From Pseudomonas mangrovi (GTDB taxonomy: Bacteria > Pseudomonadota > Gammaproteobacteria > Pseudomonadales > Pseudomonadaceae), in contig NZ_QASN01000014.1 in the NCBI RefSeq assembly GCF_003052585.1, positions 1 through 64,000 on the forward strand: a stretch of 64,000 nucleotides of DNA, given 5' to 3'. The notes beneath the pieces were generated by a model, which worked only from the letters and a program-made list of their open reading frames with translations, ran no database searches and was not told the DNA's origin. Below, piece after piece: positions 34,196-41,522 of the stretch. Position 1 is the first letter of the stretch. Each line of letters begins with the position of its first letter. The position numbers were made by a program, and so were the translations under genes.

Positions 34196-34624
34196 GTGAC
34201 ATTCGAGCAAGTTGCAATTGAGCTCAGGCAATTGAGCGAAGAGGTGCCGAAACCATTACGCCTGCCTAGTGAGCACGAAGTGGCAGCGGCAGAGTCAAGG
34301 TTAGATGTCTCTTTTCACCCTGAGTTTCGCCGTTATTTGCTCGAGCTTTCAGATGTCGTATTCGGCCCGTTTGAGCCAGTCACAATCACGGCCCCCGACT
34401 CACATACACACTTGGACAGAGTTGCTTCTCACGCCTGGTCAGATTGGGGTGTCCCACGTGATTTAATTCCAATATGTCACGACAACGCCGATTTCTATTG
34501 TGTGACTAAGGACGGAGTTGTCGTGTTCTGGTCCCATGACATGCAAGATCTGTCTGGAGCGAAATGGCCATCAGTAAAACATTGGATAAAAGATGTCTGG
34601 ATCGAAGAAACAAAATCTTTCTAA
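34196..34624 (+). CDS. SMI1/KNR4 (SUKH) family cassette protein (142 aa)
   Basis: SUKH fold indicated by LPSEHEVAAAESRLDVSFHPEFRRYLLELS, the typical opening of SMI1/KNR4 proteins, and by the later DLIPICHDNADFYCVTKDGVVVFWSHD. Many SUKH proteins give immunity against contact-dependent or polymorphic toxins. GTG start with AGGAGG six bases upstream. Stop TAA overlaps the attC core TTTCTAAC. Confidence 0.85.
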   Translation: MTFEQVAIELRQLSEEVPKPLRLPSEHEVAAAESRLDVSFHPEFRRYLLELSDVVFGPFEPVTITAPDSHTHLDRVASHAWSDWGVPRDLIPICHDNADFYCVTKDGVVVFWSHDMQDLSGAKWPSVKHWIKDVWIEETKSF

Positions 34625-34702
34625 CAAGGCGAGGCACGGCGACGGCTTTTTCGTTGCGCCTTCGGCTTCACTGCAAAGCCGCGCGTGCTGGCGGCGTTAG
34701 GC
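34618..34702 (+). other. attC site after the SUKH cassette gene
   Basis: AACAAGGCGAGGCACGG to CGTGCTGGCGGCGTTAG, the same type as the inverted site at 3938-4023, plus orientation. Confidence 0.85.
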
Positions 34703-34709
34703 ACTGCAC

Positions 34710-34832
34710 ATGAATATCGAGCAGGCTTCAGCATTCTACTATTTCGATTTCATAGCCAGCGAAACAAGTAATCGGGGACAGACCACGGTTTTCCAAGGCT
34801 CGGCGCAATGCGCTGCACTTATGGTGCCCTAA
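34710..34832 (+). pseudogene. Truncated fourth cassette gene
   Basis: ATG at 34710 opens a frame (MNIEQASAFYYFDFIASETS) that runs into the 61-bp repeat at 34771-34831 and stops in it at TAA 34830. No attC follows. Probably the 5-prime end of a cassette gene interrupted by the repeat-bounded segment. Confidence 0.55.
34771..34831 (+). repeat. 61-bp direct repeat, left copy
   Basis: ATCGGGGACAGACCACGGTT followed by a degenerate GGCGCAATGCGC palindrome. Pairs with 35965-36025 at an offset of 1194 bp. Confidence 0.75.
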
Positions 34833-34964
34833 CAGTTACGAGGTGGCGTGATGGCGCCATCTGCAGTTCCTGTCTCAAGCTACCTAAAATCCTGAAAGGG
34901 CTCAGATTGAGCTGGCCCCGTTTTATCGTTATCCATCTCTGCATGAACCAAGGAGTTGCAGTGT

Positions 34965-35957
34965 ATGTACAAATTCGGATCTTTCTGTCTTGGCCTCTCC
35001 ATGCTCTGGCTGCAAGGATGCTCCGATTCGAACGTGGAAGCGGTGCGAGATGCGAAGTACGACGGGGGCAGGCACAAGGTTGGCGTTCTTCTCGACAGAC
35101 GAGAGGAGTGTGACGATCAGCAATGGGAGTCCGTGGCGGATGCCAGCGACAACGTCACTGTGACCGTGCTGTGCACCTTCGAGCTTTCCAGCGCTGTGGT
35201 TGAGCGCGCGATGGCGGTGAAAACCGCCGAGGTAGCGATGAAAAAGGAGTCGCTGCTGCAAAGCTATGCCAGGACCCGTCAGCAGGCCGAAGCGTCCTAT
35301 CACGACGCGGTCGAGGCGGTGGGGCGGGTCAACGCCAGCTATGAACGATCAATAGCGACCGCGGAGCGGGAACTCGAACAGGAAAAAGCCGAGCTGGCCC
35401 GGGCCCAGGCGGCGGGCGAGCAGGATTACCTCGTCAAGAGTCTTTCGGCCAACGTCGAGTATCTGGTCAAGGAAGTGGCGAAGACCAAGCAATACGCGCA
35501 GGAAAATCTGGCACGCGCGCGTGACGACCAGGCCCTGAGAAAAGGCCAGGTCGATTACCTGGTCAGCATCGAGAAGGACGTCCGACGCGCGGCGGATGAT
35601 TACGCGGATGCCCAGATGGCCGCCTTTGAGGATGAGTTCGAGCAGAACACCAGGGTGACGAACCTGGTCGCCTTCGAACGATTGGCTTCCGGTCCCAAGC
35701 TGAGCGCGTACAAGACCGTTGCCAGGGCCCGTTACGCTACGAAAGAAGAACTGCTCGACCGGCAGGTGCCTACCAGCCAGACGGGGGCAATGGGCCTCGC
35801 TGTCGGACTTCGCAGCGCCGATGAAGCGAAGGTGGCAGCCTATTTCACCGAGGAAACGCAGAAGTTGAGGCCCGGCTTCTATGCACAGGTACAACCTGAG
35901 CCCTTCTCCTGCTCGATATACAAGGACGGCGTGAAACTTTGCGTCTTCGGGGAATAA
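34965..35957 (+). CDS. Lipoprotein with a long coiled coil, unknown function (330 aa)
   Basis: Signal sequence MYKFGSFCLGLSMLWLQGC ends in a lipobox with the modified Cys19. Residues about 75-230 are charged and heptad-like (for example ATAERELEQEKAELARAQAA), predicting an extended coiled coil. The C-terminal 80 residues form a small domain with two Cys (FSCSIYKDGVKLCVFGE). I chose ATG 34965 with AGGAG nine bases upstream. Two 61-bp direct repeats flank the gene, so it may have arrived as a unit. Family not recognised. Confidence 0.78.
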   Translation: MYKFGSFCLGLSMLWLQGCSDSNVEAVRDAKYDGGRHKVGVLLDRREECDDQQWESVADASDNVTVTVLCTFELSSAVVERAMAVKTAEVAMKKESLLQSYARTRQQAEASYHDAVEAVGRVNASYERSIATAERELEQEKAELARAQAAGEQDYLVKSLSANVEYLVKEVAKTKQYAQENLARARDDQALRKGQVDYLVSIEKDVRRAADDYADAQMAAFEDEFEQNTRVTNLVAFERLASGPKLSAYKTVARARYATKEELLDRQVPTSQTGAMGLAVGLRSADEAKVAAYFTEETQKLRPGFYAQVQPEPFSCSIYKDGVKLCVFGE

Positions 35958-35964
35958 GGCAGCT

Positions 35965-36027
35965 ATCGGGGACAGACCACGGTTTCCCACAAATCGGCGC
36001 AATGCACTGCGCTTATTGCGCCCTACG
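35965..36027 (+). repeat. 61-bp direct repeat, right copy, ending in a REP-like palindrome
   Basis: ATCGGGGACAGACCACGGTT then GGCGCAATGCACTGCGCTTA...GCGCCCTACG (35996-36027). Same internal spacing as the left copy. Confidence 0.78.
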
Positions 36028-36062
36028 AGATGGCCTCCTGCCGCCATCTTGCCGTTCCGGCG

Positions 36063-37874
36063 TCACACCACCTCGACCCCGGCACAGCGCGCATGCACAC
36101 CGCTGGCAAAGCTCCAGTTGGGGTCGTTGTAGGTCTGGCCCAGCCAGCGCTGGGTCAGGTCGCGGTAGTCGCGGCTGTTGCGGTAGCTGGCGATGAACTG
36201 GTTGAGGGCCTGCAGCAGGCTGGCGTTCTGTGGTTTGCGGGCCACGGCGGCGGAGTAGAACCAGAGCTCGCCGGCCAGGTTGCCGGGGAGGATTTCCAGT
36301 TGGCCGCGCCAGGGGCTGTCGCTGCCGTAGCAGGCCCAGTGGTAGATCGGCAGGTCGATGGCGAAGGCGTCCACCACGCCGTCGAGCAGGCAGCGGTGGA
36401 TCTGGCTCTGGTCGTTGTAGGCCAGCAGATTGGCCAGCTGCACGCGGCCGCCGGGCTGCTGCAGGTTGGCCTGCCAGCGCAGGCCGAGGTTTTCCAGCAC
36501 GGCCAGGGCGGCGGGGTCGTTGACGCAGCCCAGTACCCGGCCCTGCAGGTCTTCGAGGCTGTTGATGCGGCTGTCGCCGGCGCGGCGGGCGAGTACGTAG
36601 GGCAGGAACACGTAGGGATCGGAGAAGGCCACCTCGGCGTAGCCGGGCATGGGCGGTAGCGCGCTCCAGACCAGGTCGACCTCGGCCTCGCGACGCTGGC
36701 CGCCGCACTCCAGCAGTTGCAGGCAGCGATCCCAGGGATGCTCGACGAATTCGCAGCGCACCCCCAGCCAGTGGGCGAAGGCCTGCGCCAGCTCGGCGTC
36801 CAGTCCGCGCAGCGGGCGGCCGGGCGCGTCGCGGAAGGACAGGCCCTTGAATTGCGGCTCGATGGCGATGCGGATCAGGCCGCGCTCGCGGATGCGTTGC
36901 AGGCGGTCGGGCAGGGCGCCGAGCTTTTCCTCGCCGAGCAGACGCTGCAGGGCTTGCGCACGCTCAGTCGGCGGTTGTTCGGCATACAGATGATGAAGAT
37001 CGGCGAGCAGGCCCTGGCTCCAATTGCCGCGGTTGCGCAGGTGCTGGTCGACGGCCATGCCGAGGCCGACGCCGGCGCTGATCACGCGGTTGTTGGATTC
37101 GATTTCGCCGAGCTGGGCGCCGGTCTGGCTGAGCAGGCCGTGCAGGGTGGCGAGGGACTCGCCGACGCGCTCGCCCAGTTGCGCCAGGCGCTCCTCGGAG
37201 CTGCGCAGCAGGTCTTCGAGCTGTTCGCCGAGTACGCCCAGGTCGATCTGGCGGTAGGCCTGACGGGCGTTCTCCTGGGTGCGCAGGGCGAGGTCGCGGA
37301 TCTCGTTGGCGACCACTGCGAAGCCACGCCCGGCCTCGCCGGCGTGCGCTGCCTCGATGGAGGCATTGAGCGAGAGCAGCTGCACTGTGCGGCCGATGTT
37401 GTCGATGGCATCGATGACCTGTCGAGAGGCCTGCGAGCGTTCTTCGATCAGCTGCACCAGAGCGTTCAGGCGCTCGCCGAAGAAGACGCGGGTGGCCGTC
37501 AGCTCGGCCTGCATGGCCAGGCGCAGCTGTTCGGCGCTGTGGCCGCTGTCGTCGACGAAGCCGCGGGTCTGGCCGACGAAGCTCAACTGCTCGGCGCAGC
37601 GCGCGGCAATCTCGGCGAAAGTGCCCTCGACCTGATCCACCGCCTGCAGTGCATGCCGCTGCAGCGACTGCAGCCGCGCCAGCAGGGGCTCCAGTGCGCC
37701 GGTATCGGTCTGCGGCTGGGCTGGCCGGCTGCCACGCAGCAGGCATTCGCGCAGCGCCGCTGGCATGTCCGGGGCATCCATCTCCAGCGCGGCCTCGATC
37801 TGCCCGGCGAGCAGGTGCTGGCGCCAGTCGGGCGCAGGTCGGCTGGGTGTGGCAAAGCGATTGATCAGGGCCAT
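36063..37874 (-). CDS. Soluble chemoreceptor fused to a solute-binding domain (603 aa)
   Basis: N-terminal two-thirds: helical receptor with the methyl-accepting hairpin tip region [31 protein letters not shown] (about 165-200). C-terminal part (about 335-590): a type 2 periplasmic-binding-protein fold (SBP_bac_3) with [37 protein letters not shown] and [10 protein letters not shown]. There is no signal peptide and no membrane helix, so both halves should be cytoplasmic, which is unusual for a solute-binding domain. Last gene of the amt2 operon, 16 bp after the B3/4 gene; it may sense an amine or its metabolite inside the cell. Confidence 0.85.
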   Translation of the reverse strand: MALINRFATPSRPAPDWRQHLLAGQIEAALEMDAPDMPAALRECLLRGSRPAQPQTDTGALEPLLARLQSLQRHALQAVDQVEGTFAEIAARCAEQLSFVGQTRGFVDDSGHSAEQLRLAMQAELTATRVFFGERLNALVQLIEERSQASRQVIDAIDNIGRTVQLLSLNASIEAAHAGEAGRGFAVVANEIRDLALRTQENARQAYRQIDLGVLGEQLEDLLRSSEERLAQLGERVGESLATLHGLLSQTGAQLGEIESNNRVISAGVGLGMAVDQHLRNRGNWSQGLLADLHHLYAEQPPTERAQALQRLLGEEKLGALPDRLQRIRERGLIRIAIEPQFKGLSFRDAPGRPLRGLDAELAQAFAHWLGVRCEFVEHPWDRCLQLLECGGQRREAEVDLVWSALPPMPGYAEVAFSDPYVFLPYVLARRAGDSRINSLEDLQGRVLGCVNDPAALAVLENLGLRWQANLQQPGGRVQLANLLAYNDQSQIHRCLLDGVVDAFAIDLPIYHWACYGSDSPWRGQLEILPGNLAGELWFYSAAVARKPQNASLLQALNQFIASYRNSRDYRDLTQRWLGQTYNDPNWSFASGVHARCAGVEVV

Positions 37875-37890
37875 GGCTTACCTCTGTCGT

Positions 37891-38544
37891 TCAGGCGACG
37901 CGATTGATGCTGCCGGTGCAGCAGCGCAGCAGGTCGTGCTTCAGCGCCTGGGCGCATTGGCTCAGGTAGTCCGGATCGGTTTGCGGGTGGCCCTGGACGA
38001 TGAACAGTACGGCGCTGCTTTCCGGTTGCAGGGCGGTGGCGGCGCACTGGCGGTATTCCATGCGGCAGAGCACCTGGCCGGCGCCGTCGAGATAGGCGTA
38101 CTCGCCGGCCGGCAGGGCTTCGTTGCGTTCGCTGCCCAGTGGCTGGAAGGGCTCGCCGCCGCGGGCCAGGGTCAGGCTCACCGGCAGCTGCAGGCGCTGC
38201 AGGTCGTGGGCGCCGATCGACAGGCCGCTGTTCAGCGACCACTGGTTGTAGAGATCGACGATGGGCGAGATCGGGCGCAGTGCGCCATTGCGCAGATACA
38301 CCTCGAGCAGCGCCTGGGGGGACGCCGGGAAGCGTCTGGGCGAGCGGCCGAGGCGCTGGCGTAGCTGGTCGAAACCCTGCATCCGCTGGCGGCTGGCATG
38401 GACATCGAACGCTGCCTGCAACTCGCCAAGGCGCGCCGTGAGGGCGCTGCCGTAGTGGCGGTTGTCGAGTGAGTGGAGGCTGAAGGCGATGGCCTGCAGG
38501 CCGAGAGTCGGGGGTGTGGCGAGGCGGAAGATCGGACTGAGCAT
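37891..38544 (-). CDS. B3/4 tRNA-binding-domain protein (217 aa)
   Basis: Matches the B3/B4 domain otherwise found in the beta subunit of phenylalanyl-tRNA synthetase: PASPQALLEVYLRNGALRPI, then SPIVDLYNQWSL, EPFQPLGSE and GQVLCRMEYRQCAATAL. Stand-alone versions may edit mischarged tRNA or bind amino acids. The segment RMEYRQC replaces the usual RRW-type pattern. Lies between the 57-residue membrane protein gene and the soluble chemoreceptor. Role in amine use unknown. Confidence 0.82.
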   Translation of the reverse strand: MLSPIFRLATPPTLGLQAIAFSLHSLDNRHYGSALTARLGELQAAFDVHASRQRMQGFDQLRQRLGRSPRRFPASPQALLEVYLRNGALRPISPIVDLYNQWSLNSGLSIGAHDLQRLQLPVSLTLARGGEPFQPLGSERNEALPAGEYAYLDGAGQVLCRMEYRQCAATALQPESSAVLFIVQGHPQTDPDYLSQCAQALKHDLLRCCTGSINRVA

Positions 38545-38588
38545 GCTGGTATCCGCCGGGCCGACGCCTGCGCGCCGGCCCGTACGGC

Positions 38589-38762
38589 TCACTTCTTGGT
38601 CATGGGACTGTTGTAGCTGTGCTTCTCGTGGCGAATGGTCGCCCAGACGGCGAAGACGGTGAGGGCCACGGCGATCACCACGATGGTGACGGTGACGGCG
38701 GGCTTGTCGGCGAAGGTGAAGATGGCGCTGGCACCTTCCCAACTGCTGATCGGACTGCTCAT
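38589..38762 (-). CDS. Small single-pass membrane protein (57 aa)
   Basis: One clear membrane helix (AVTVTIVVIAVALTVFAVWAT, about residues 22-42) with a short N-terminal part and a basic C-terminal tail (RHEKHSYNSPMTKK). AGGAG precedes the ATG. Located 51 bp after amt2 in the same operon, it may be an accessory subunit of the transporter. Too short for a family call. Confidence 0.75.
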   Translation of the reverse strand: MSSPISSWEGASAIFTFADKPAVTVTIVVIAVALTVFAVWATIRHEKHSYNSPMTKK

Positions 38763-38813
38763 GGCATTGCTCCTGAAGAATGGCGCGCGGTACGGGACCG
38801 CGCGCAAGGGTGA

Positions 38814-40187
38814 TCAGACGGTTTTGACTTCCGCCACCACCAGGGTCGCGCTGGCGCTGTCGGTGCTGACGTAGGTGGTGCTGGCGCCGGTCAGTGCCCA
38901 CTCCGGGTAGGCCTGCGCCGGTACTTCGGTGAGGTCCAGGCCGCGTTCTTCGGCATGTGCCGGAACCCGCAGCACGCCCATCTTCTTCATCGCCAGGGAG
39001 ATCAGGTAGCCGGGGATGAAGCCGAGCAGACCGAGCACCACGGCGCCGCCGAACTGGCCGAGGAAGTTCACCGGCGGCACGCCTTCACCCATGTTCGGGT
39101 AGCCGCTGAGGAAGATGCCGCTCAGGGTCAGCCCGGCGAAGCCGGCGAAACCGTGTACGGCGAAGGCGCCGACGGCGTCGTCGATCTGCCGCTTGACCAG
39201 GAACTTGTGCACCAGCGGTGCGCTGGCGGCCACGCCCATGCCGATCACGTAGGCCAGCGGCGGGTAGTAGACGTCCAGGCCCGGCGCCACCGAGATGATC
39301 CCGATCAGCCCGCCGGACATCATCCAGAAGGGTTCGCGGGTGGTCAGGTAGGCGCCGATCAGGCCGCCGGCAAAACCCATCAGGGTGTTGAAGGCAAAAC
39401 CGGAGAGCGTCGCCGGCTGGCCGTAGATGTTGGTCCACTGGCCGCCGACGTTGAAGATGATGCAGCCGCCGAGGAAGCCGAAGAAGCCGACGATCACCAG
39501 CATCAGGCCGATCACGCTCATCGGCATGCTGTGGCCGGTGATGCTGTTGGCGCTGCCGTCGGCGTTGAAGCGGCCGATCCGCGCGCCGACGTTGATCACC
39601 ACGCCGAGGGTGAAGAAGCCGGCGATCATGTGCACGCAGCCCGCCGCACCGACGTCATGGAAGCCCCACTGGGTGGTCAGCCAGCCGGTCGGGTGCCAGC
39701 TCCAGGCCGCGCCGAGGATCCACACCACCGAGCCGAGGATGACGGCGAGGATGATGAAGGCGCTCATGCGGGTGCGCTCGATGAGAGCGCCGGACATGAT
39801 CGAGGCGGTGGTGGCGGCGAACAGCGCAAACGCCCCCCAGAAGATCCCGGTGGCGTTGTCGCTGATGTTCGGCCCCATGCTCTGGCTCCACGGCAGGGCG
39901 GCCGAGGCGGCTTCCATGTCGAGGACGAAGCCGCCTGCGAAGCCGTTGTAGATGAACCAGCCGAAGAAGAAGAAGGTGGGGACGATGAAGGCGAAGGCGA
40001 GGATGTTCTTTACCCCGGCGGTCAGCACGTTCTTCAGGCGCGAGGCACCGATCTCGTACGACAGGAAGCCGGCGTGGATCACCATCATCAGCGCGATGCA
40101 CCACCAGTAGAAGATTTCCATGTTGATGGTGCCGGACATCTGGACGAGCTGGTTGAGCTCTTCCAGCGTAGGAGTTGCCTGTTCCAT
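38814..40187 (-). CDS. amt: Amt-family transporter 2 (457 aa)
   Basis: Eleven-helix ammonium-transporter fold with pore histidines in GAAGCVHMIAGFF and GAFAVHGFAGFAG. Unlike the first Amt it lacks a signal peptide and begins with a long hydrophilic leader (MEQATPTLEELNQLVQMSG), and its helices diverge from classical AmtB. Preceded by a consensus sigma-54 promoter. A divergent Amt inside a methylamine locus may prefer a methylated amine; that is inference. Confidence 0.9.
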   Translation of the reverse strand: MEQATPTLEELNQLVQMSGTINMEIFYWWCIALMMVIHAGFLSYEIGASRLKNVLTAGVKNILAFAFIVPTFFFFGWFIYNGFAGGFVLDMEAASAALPWSQSMGPNISDNATGIFWGAFALFAATTASIMSGALIERTRMSAFIILAVILGSVVWILGAAWSWHPTGWLTTQWGFHDVGAAGCVHMIAGFFTLGVVINVGARIGRFNADGSANSITGHSMPMSVIGLMLVIVGFFGFLGGCIIFNVGGQWTNIYGQPATLSGFAFNTLMGFAGGLIGAYLTTREPFWMMSGGLIGIISVAPGLDVYYPPLAYVIGMGVAASAPLVHKFLVKRQIDDAVGAFAVHGFAGFAGLTLSGIFLSGYPNMGEGVPPVNFLGQFGGAVVLGLLGFIPGYLISLAMKKMGVLRVPAHAEERGLDLTEVPAQAYPEWALTGASTTYVSTDSASATLVVAEVKTV

Positions 40188-40279
40188 TGCGGATTCCTCG
40201 ATGCAGTTTGAAGGTGCGTTCGGTTCGGCAGATCGAGTGCGAAGAAGGCATGCCAGTCGGGGCTGGCTTATTTATCTTG

Positions 40280-40305
40280 AGTTATAAAAAGTTCCCAGTA
40301 TGAAT
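40280..40305 (+). promoter_or_regulatory. Degenerate copy of the shared element upstream of amt2
   Basis: AGTTA, seven bases, TTCCC, four bases, TGAAT. Weaker than the other copies, but placed at about -9 to +17 of the predicted amt2 transcript. Confidence 0.45.
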
Positions 40306-40306
40306 T

Positions 40307-40322
40307 TGCAAGGGCTGTGCCA
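40307..40322 (-). promoter_or_regulatory. Sigma-54 promoter of the amt2 operon
   Basis: On minus: TGGCACAGCCCTTGCA, a full match to TGGCAC-N5-TTGCA. Predicted start near 40296, about 110 bases before the amt2 ATG. Confidence 0.88.
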
Positions 40323-40437
40323 GCTGCCGCTTTCCGGCTCCGGTGGCCGCCCGGCGCGGCCTCTGCAATGGCGCCTGGCGCAGGCCTGCCCCCTTTCTGT
40401 ACGCCGCGCCGGCACGGCGCCTGTTATTGGGTCGCGC

Positions 40438-41427
40438 TCAGTCGCGCTGCGCGAGCATGCTCTGGATCTTCTGCACCGACTCCTGGGTGCGCCGCGCCAG
40501 GTTGCGGACCTCGTCGGCGACCACGGCAAAGCCGCGACCCTGTTCACCGGCGCGCGCCGCCTCGATGGCGGCGTTGAGCGCCAGCAGGTTGGTCTGTTCG
40601 GCGATGCCCTTGATCGAACCGGCGACCTGGGCGATCTGCCCGTAGGTGCTCTGGATGCTCTGCTGTTCCCGCGCGCGCAGTGACTCGGCGGCCTTCTCGT
40701 CGCTGATGTCGCGCACCGCGCCGACCACCCGCAGCAGCGTGCCCCTGGCGTCGTACAGGCAACGGCCGCGCTCGCGGAACCAGGTCTCGCCGCGGGTCTT
40801 GTGGCGCATGCGGTACTCGACCACGTAGGCCGGCTCGCCGCCGGGATTGGCGATGTGGTCGGCGAACACCCGCATGACCTCTTTGAGATCCTCGGCGGGA
40901 ACGATGGCGAAGAAGCTGTCCCAGCCATCGGCGAACTCGGCGCGGCTGTAGCCGATCAGGTGGCGGAACTGCTCGGACCAGCGAATCACGTTGTGCGGAT
41001 GATCCGGGTCGCCATTGACTACCGTGAGGTCCCAGCACCCCTCGGTGAGGGTCTGCCGGGTCAGCTCCCAGGCCTGCTCGTCCTGCAGCCAGCGCGTCTG
41101 CCGGGCGGCCTGGTCGAGGAGCTCGGTCTCGCATTCGGCCAACTGCCGGGTCAGTTGCTCGCGCTGGCGTTCGCTGTCGGCCAGTTTCTCGCACAGCAGC
41201 CGGTACTGCTCGGGGCTGCACGGCGGGGGCGGGGTGGCACCGACCTGCTGGCGGAATTGCTGGTGATCCTGCCAGCGCCGGTCGAGCCGCTGCAGGGCGT
41301 CGAGCAGTTGCGGATGGCGCTGCAGGCGCCGATTGTGCCGAGCCTCGACCGACTGGTCATTGGCCAGTTGGCTGAGCCACTGGGTGAGGTCCTGCGCGAG
41401 CTCCCTGGATGCATCTCTGAACCACAT
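40438..41427 (-). CDS. Soluble PAS-domain chemoreceptor (329 aa)
   Basis: A coiled-coil N-terminus (about 1-115) leads to a PAS domain (about 120-245: [37 protein letters not shown]) and a short methyl-accepting signalling half ([20 protein letters not shown] ... [16 protein letters not shown]) at the extreme C-terminus. No membrane helix. Short Aer-like receptors of this kind occur in Pseudomonas. Lies between tdm and amt2 on the same strand, probably with its own promoter. Confidence 0.87.
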   Translation of the reverse strand: MWFRDASRELAQDLTQWLSQLANDQSVEARHNRRLQRHPQLLDALQRLDRRWQDHQQFRQQVGATPPPPCSPEQYRLLCEKLADSERQREQLTRQLAECETELLDQAARQTRWLQDEQAWELTRQTLTEGCWDLTVVNGDPDHPHNVIRWSEQFRHLIGYSRAEFADGWDSFFAIVPAEDLKEVMRVFADHIANPGGEPAYVVEYRMRHKTRGETWFRERGRCLYDARGTLLRVVGAVRDISDEKAAESLRAREQQSIQSTYGQIAQVAGSIKGIAEQTNLLALNAAIEAARAGEQGRGFAVVADEVRNLARRTQESVQKIQSMLAQRD

Positions 41428-41522
41428 CGGCCACTACTCCTTGCTGGAAGACCACCGCCGCCGCCCCGATAGCGGCGCGGGCGGGCAGGGCTGATTAGCA
41501 ATTCTCCGGCCAGGTGCGTGGC

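Larger units (their letters stand above)
33258..34831. mobile_element. CALIN: three integron cassettes without an integrase, plus a broken fourth
   Basis: Cassettes at 33258-33674, 33675-34179 and 34180-34696 have matching start and attC cores (for example GTTAAGCAT with ATGCTTAAC, GTTAGAAA with TTTCTAAC). All genes and attC sites read on the plus strand. The middle attC is of the same family as the main array 30 kb away. No intI is nearby. A fourth cassette start is cut off by a repeat at 34771. Confidence 0.88.
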
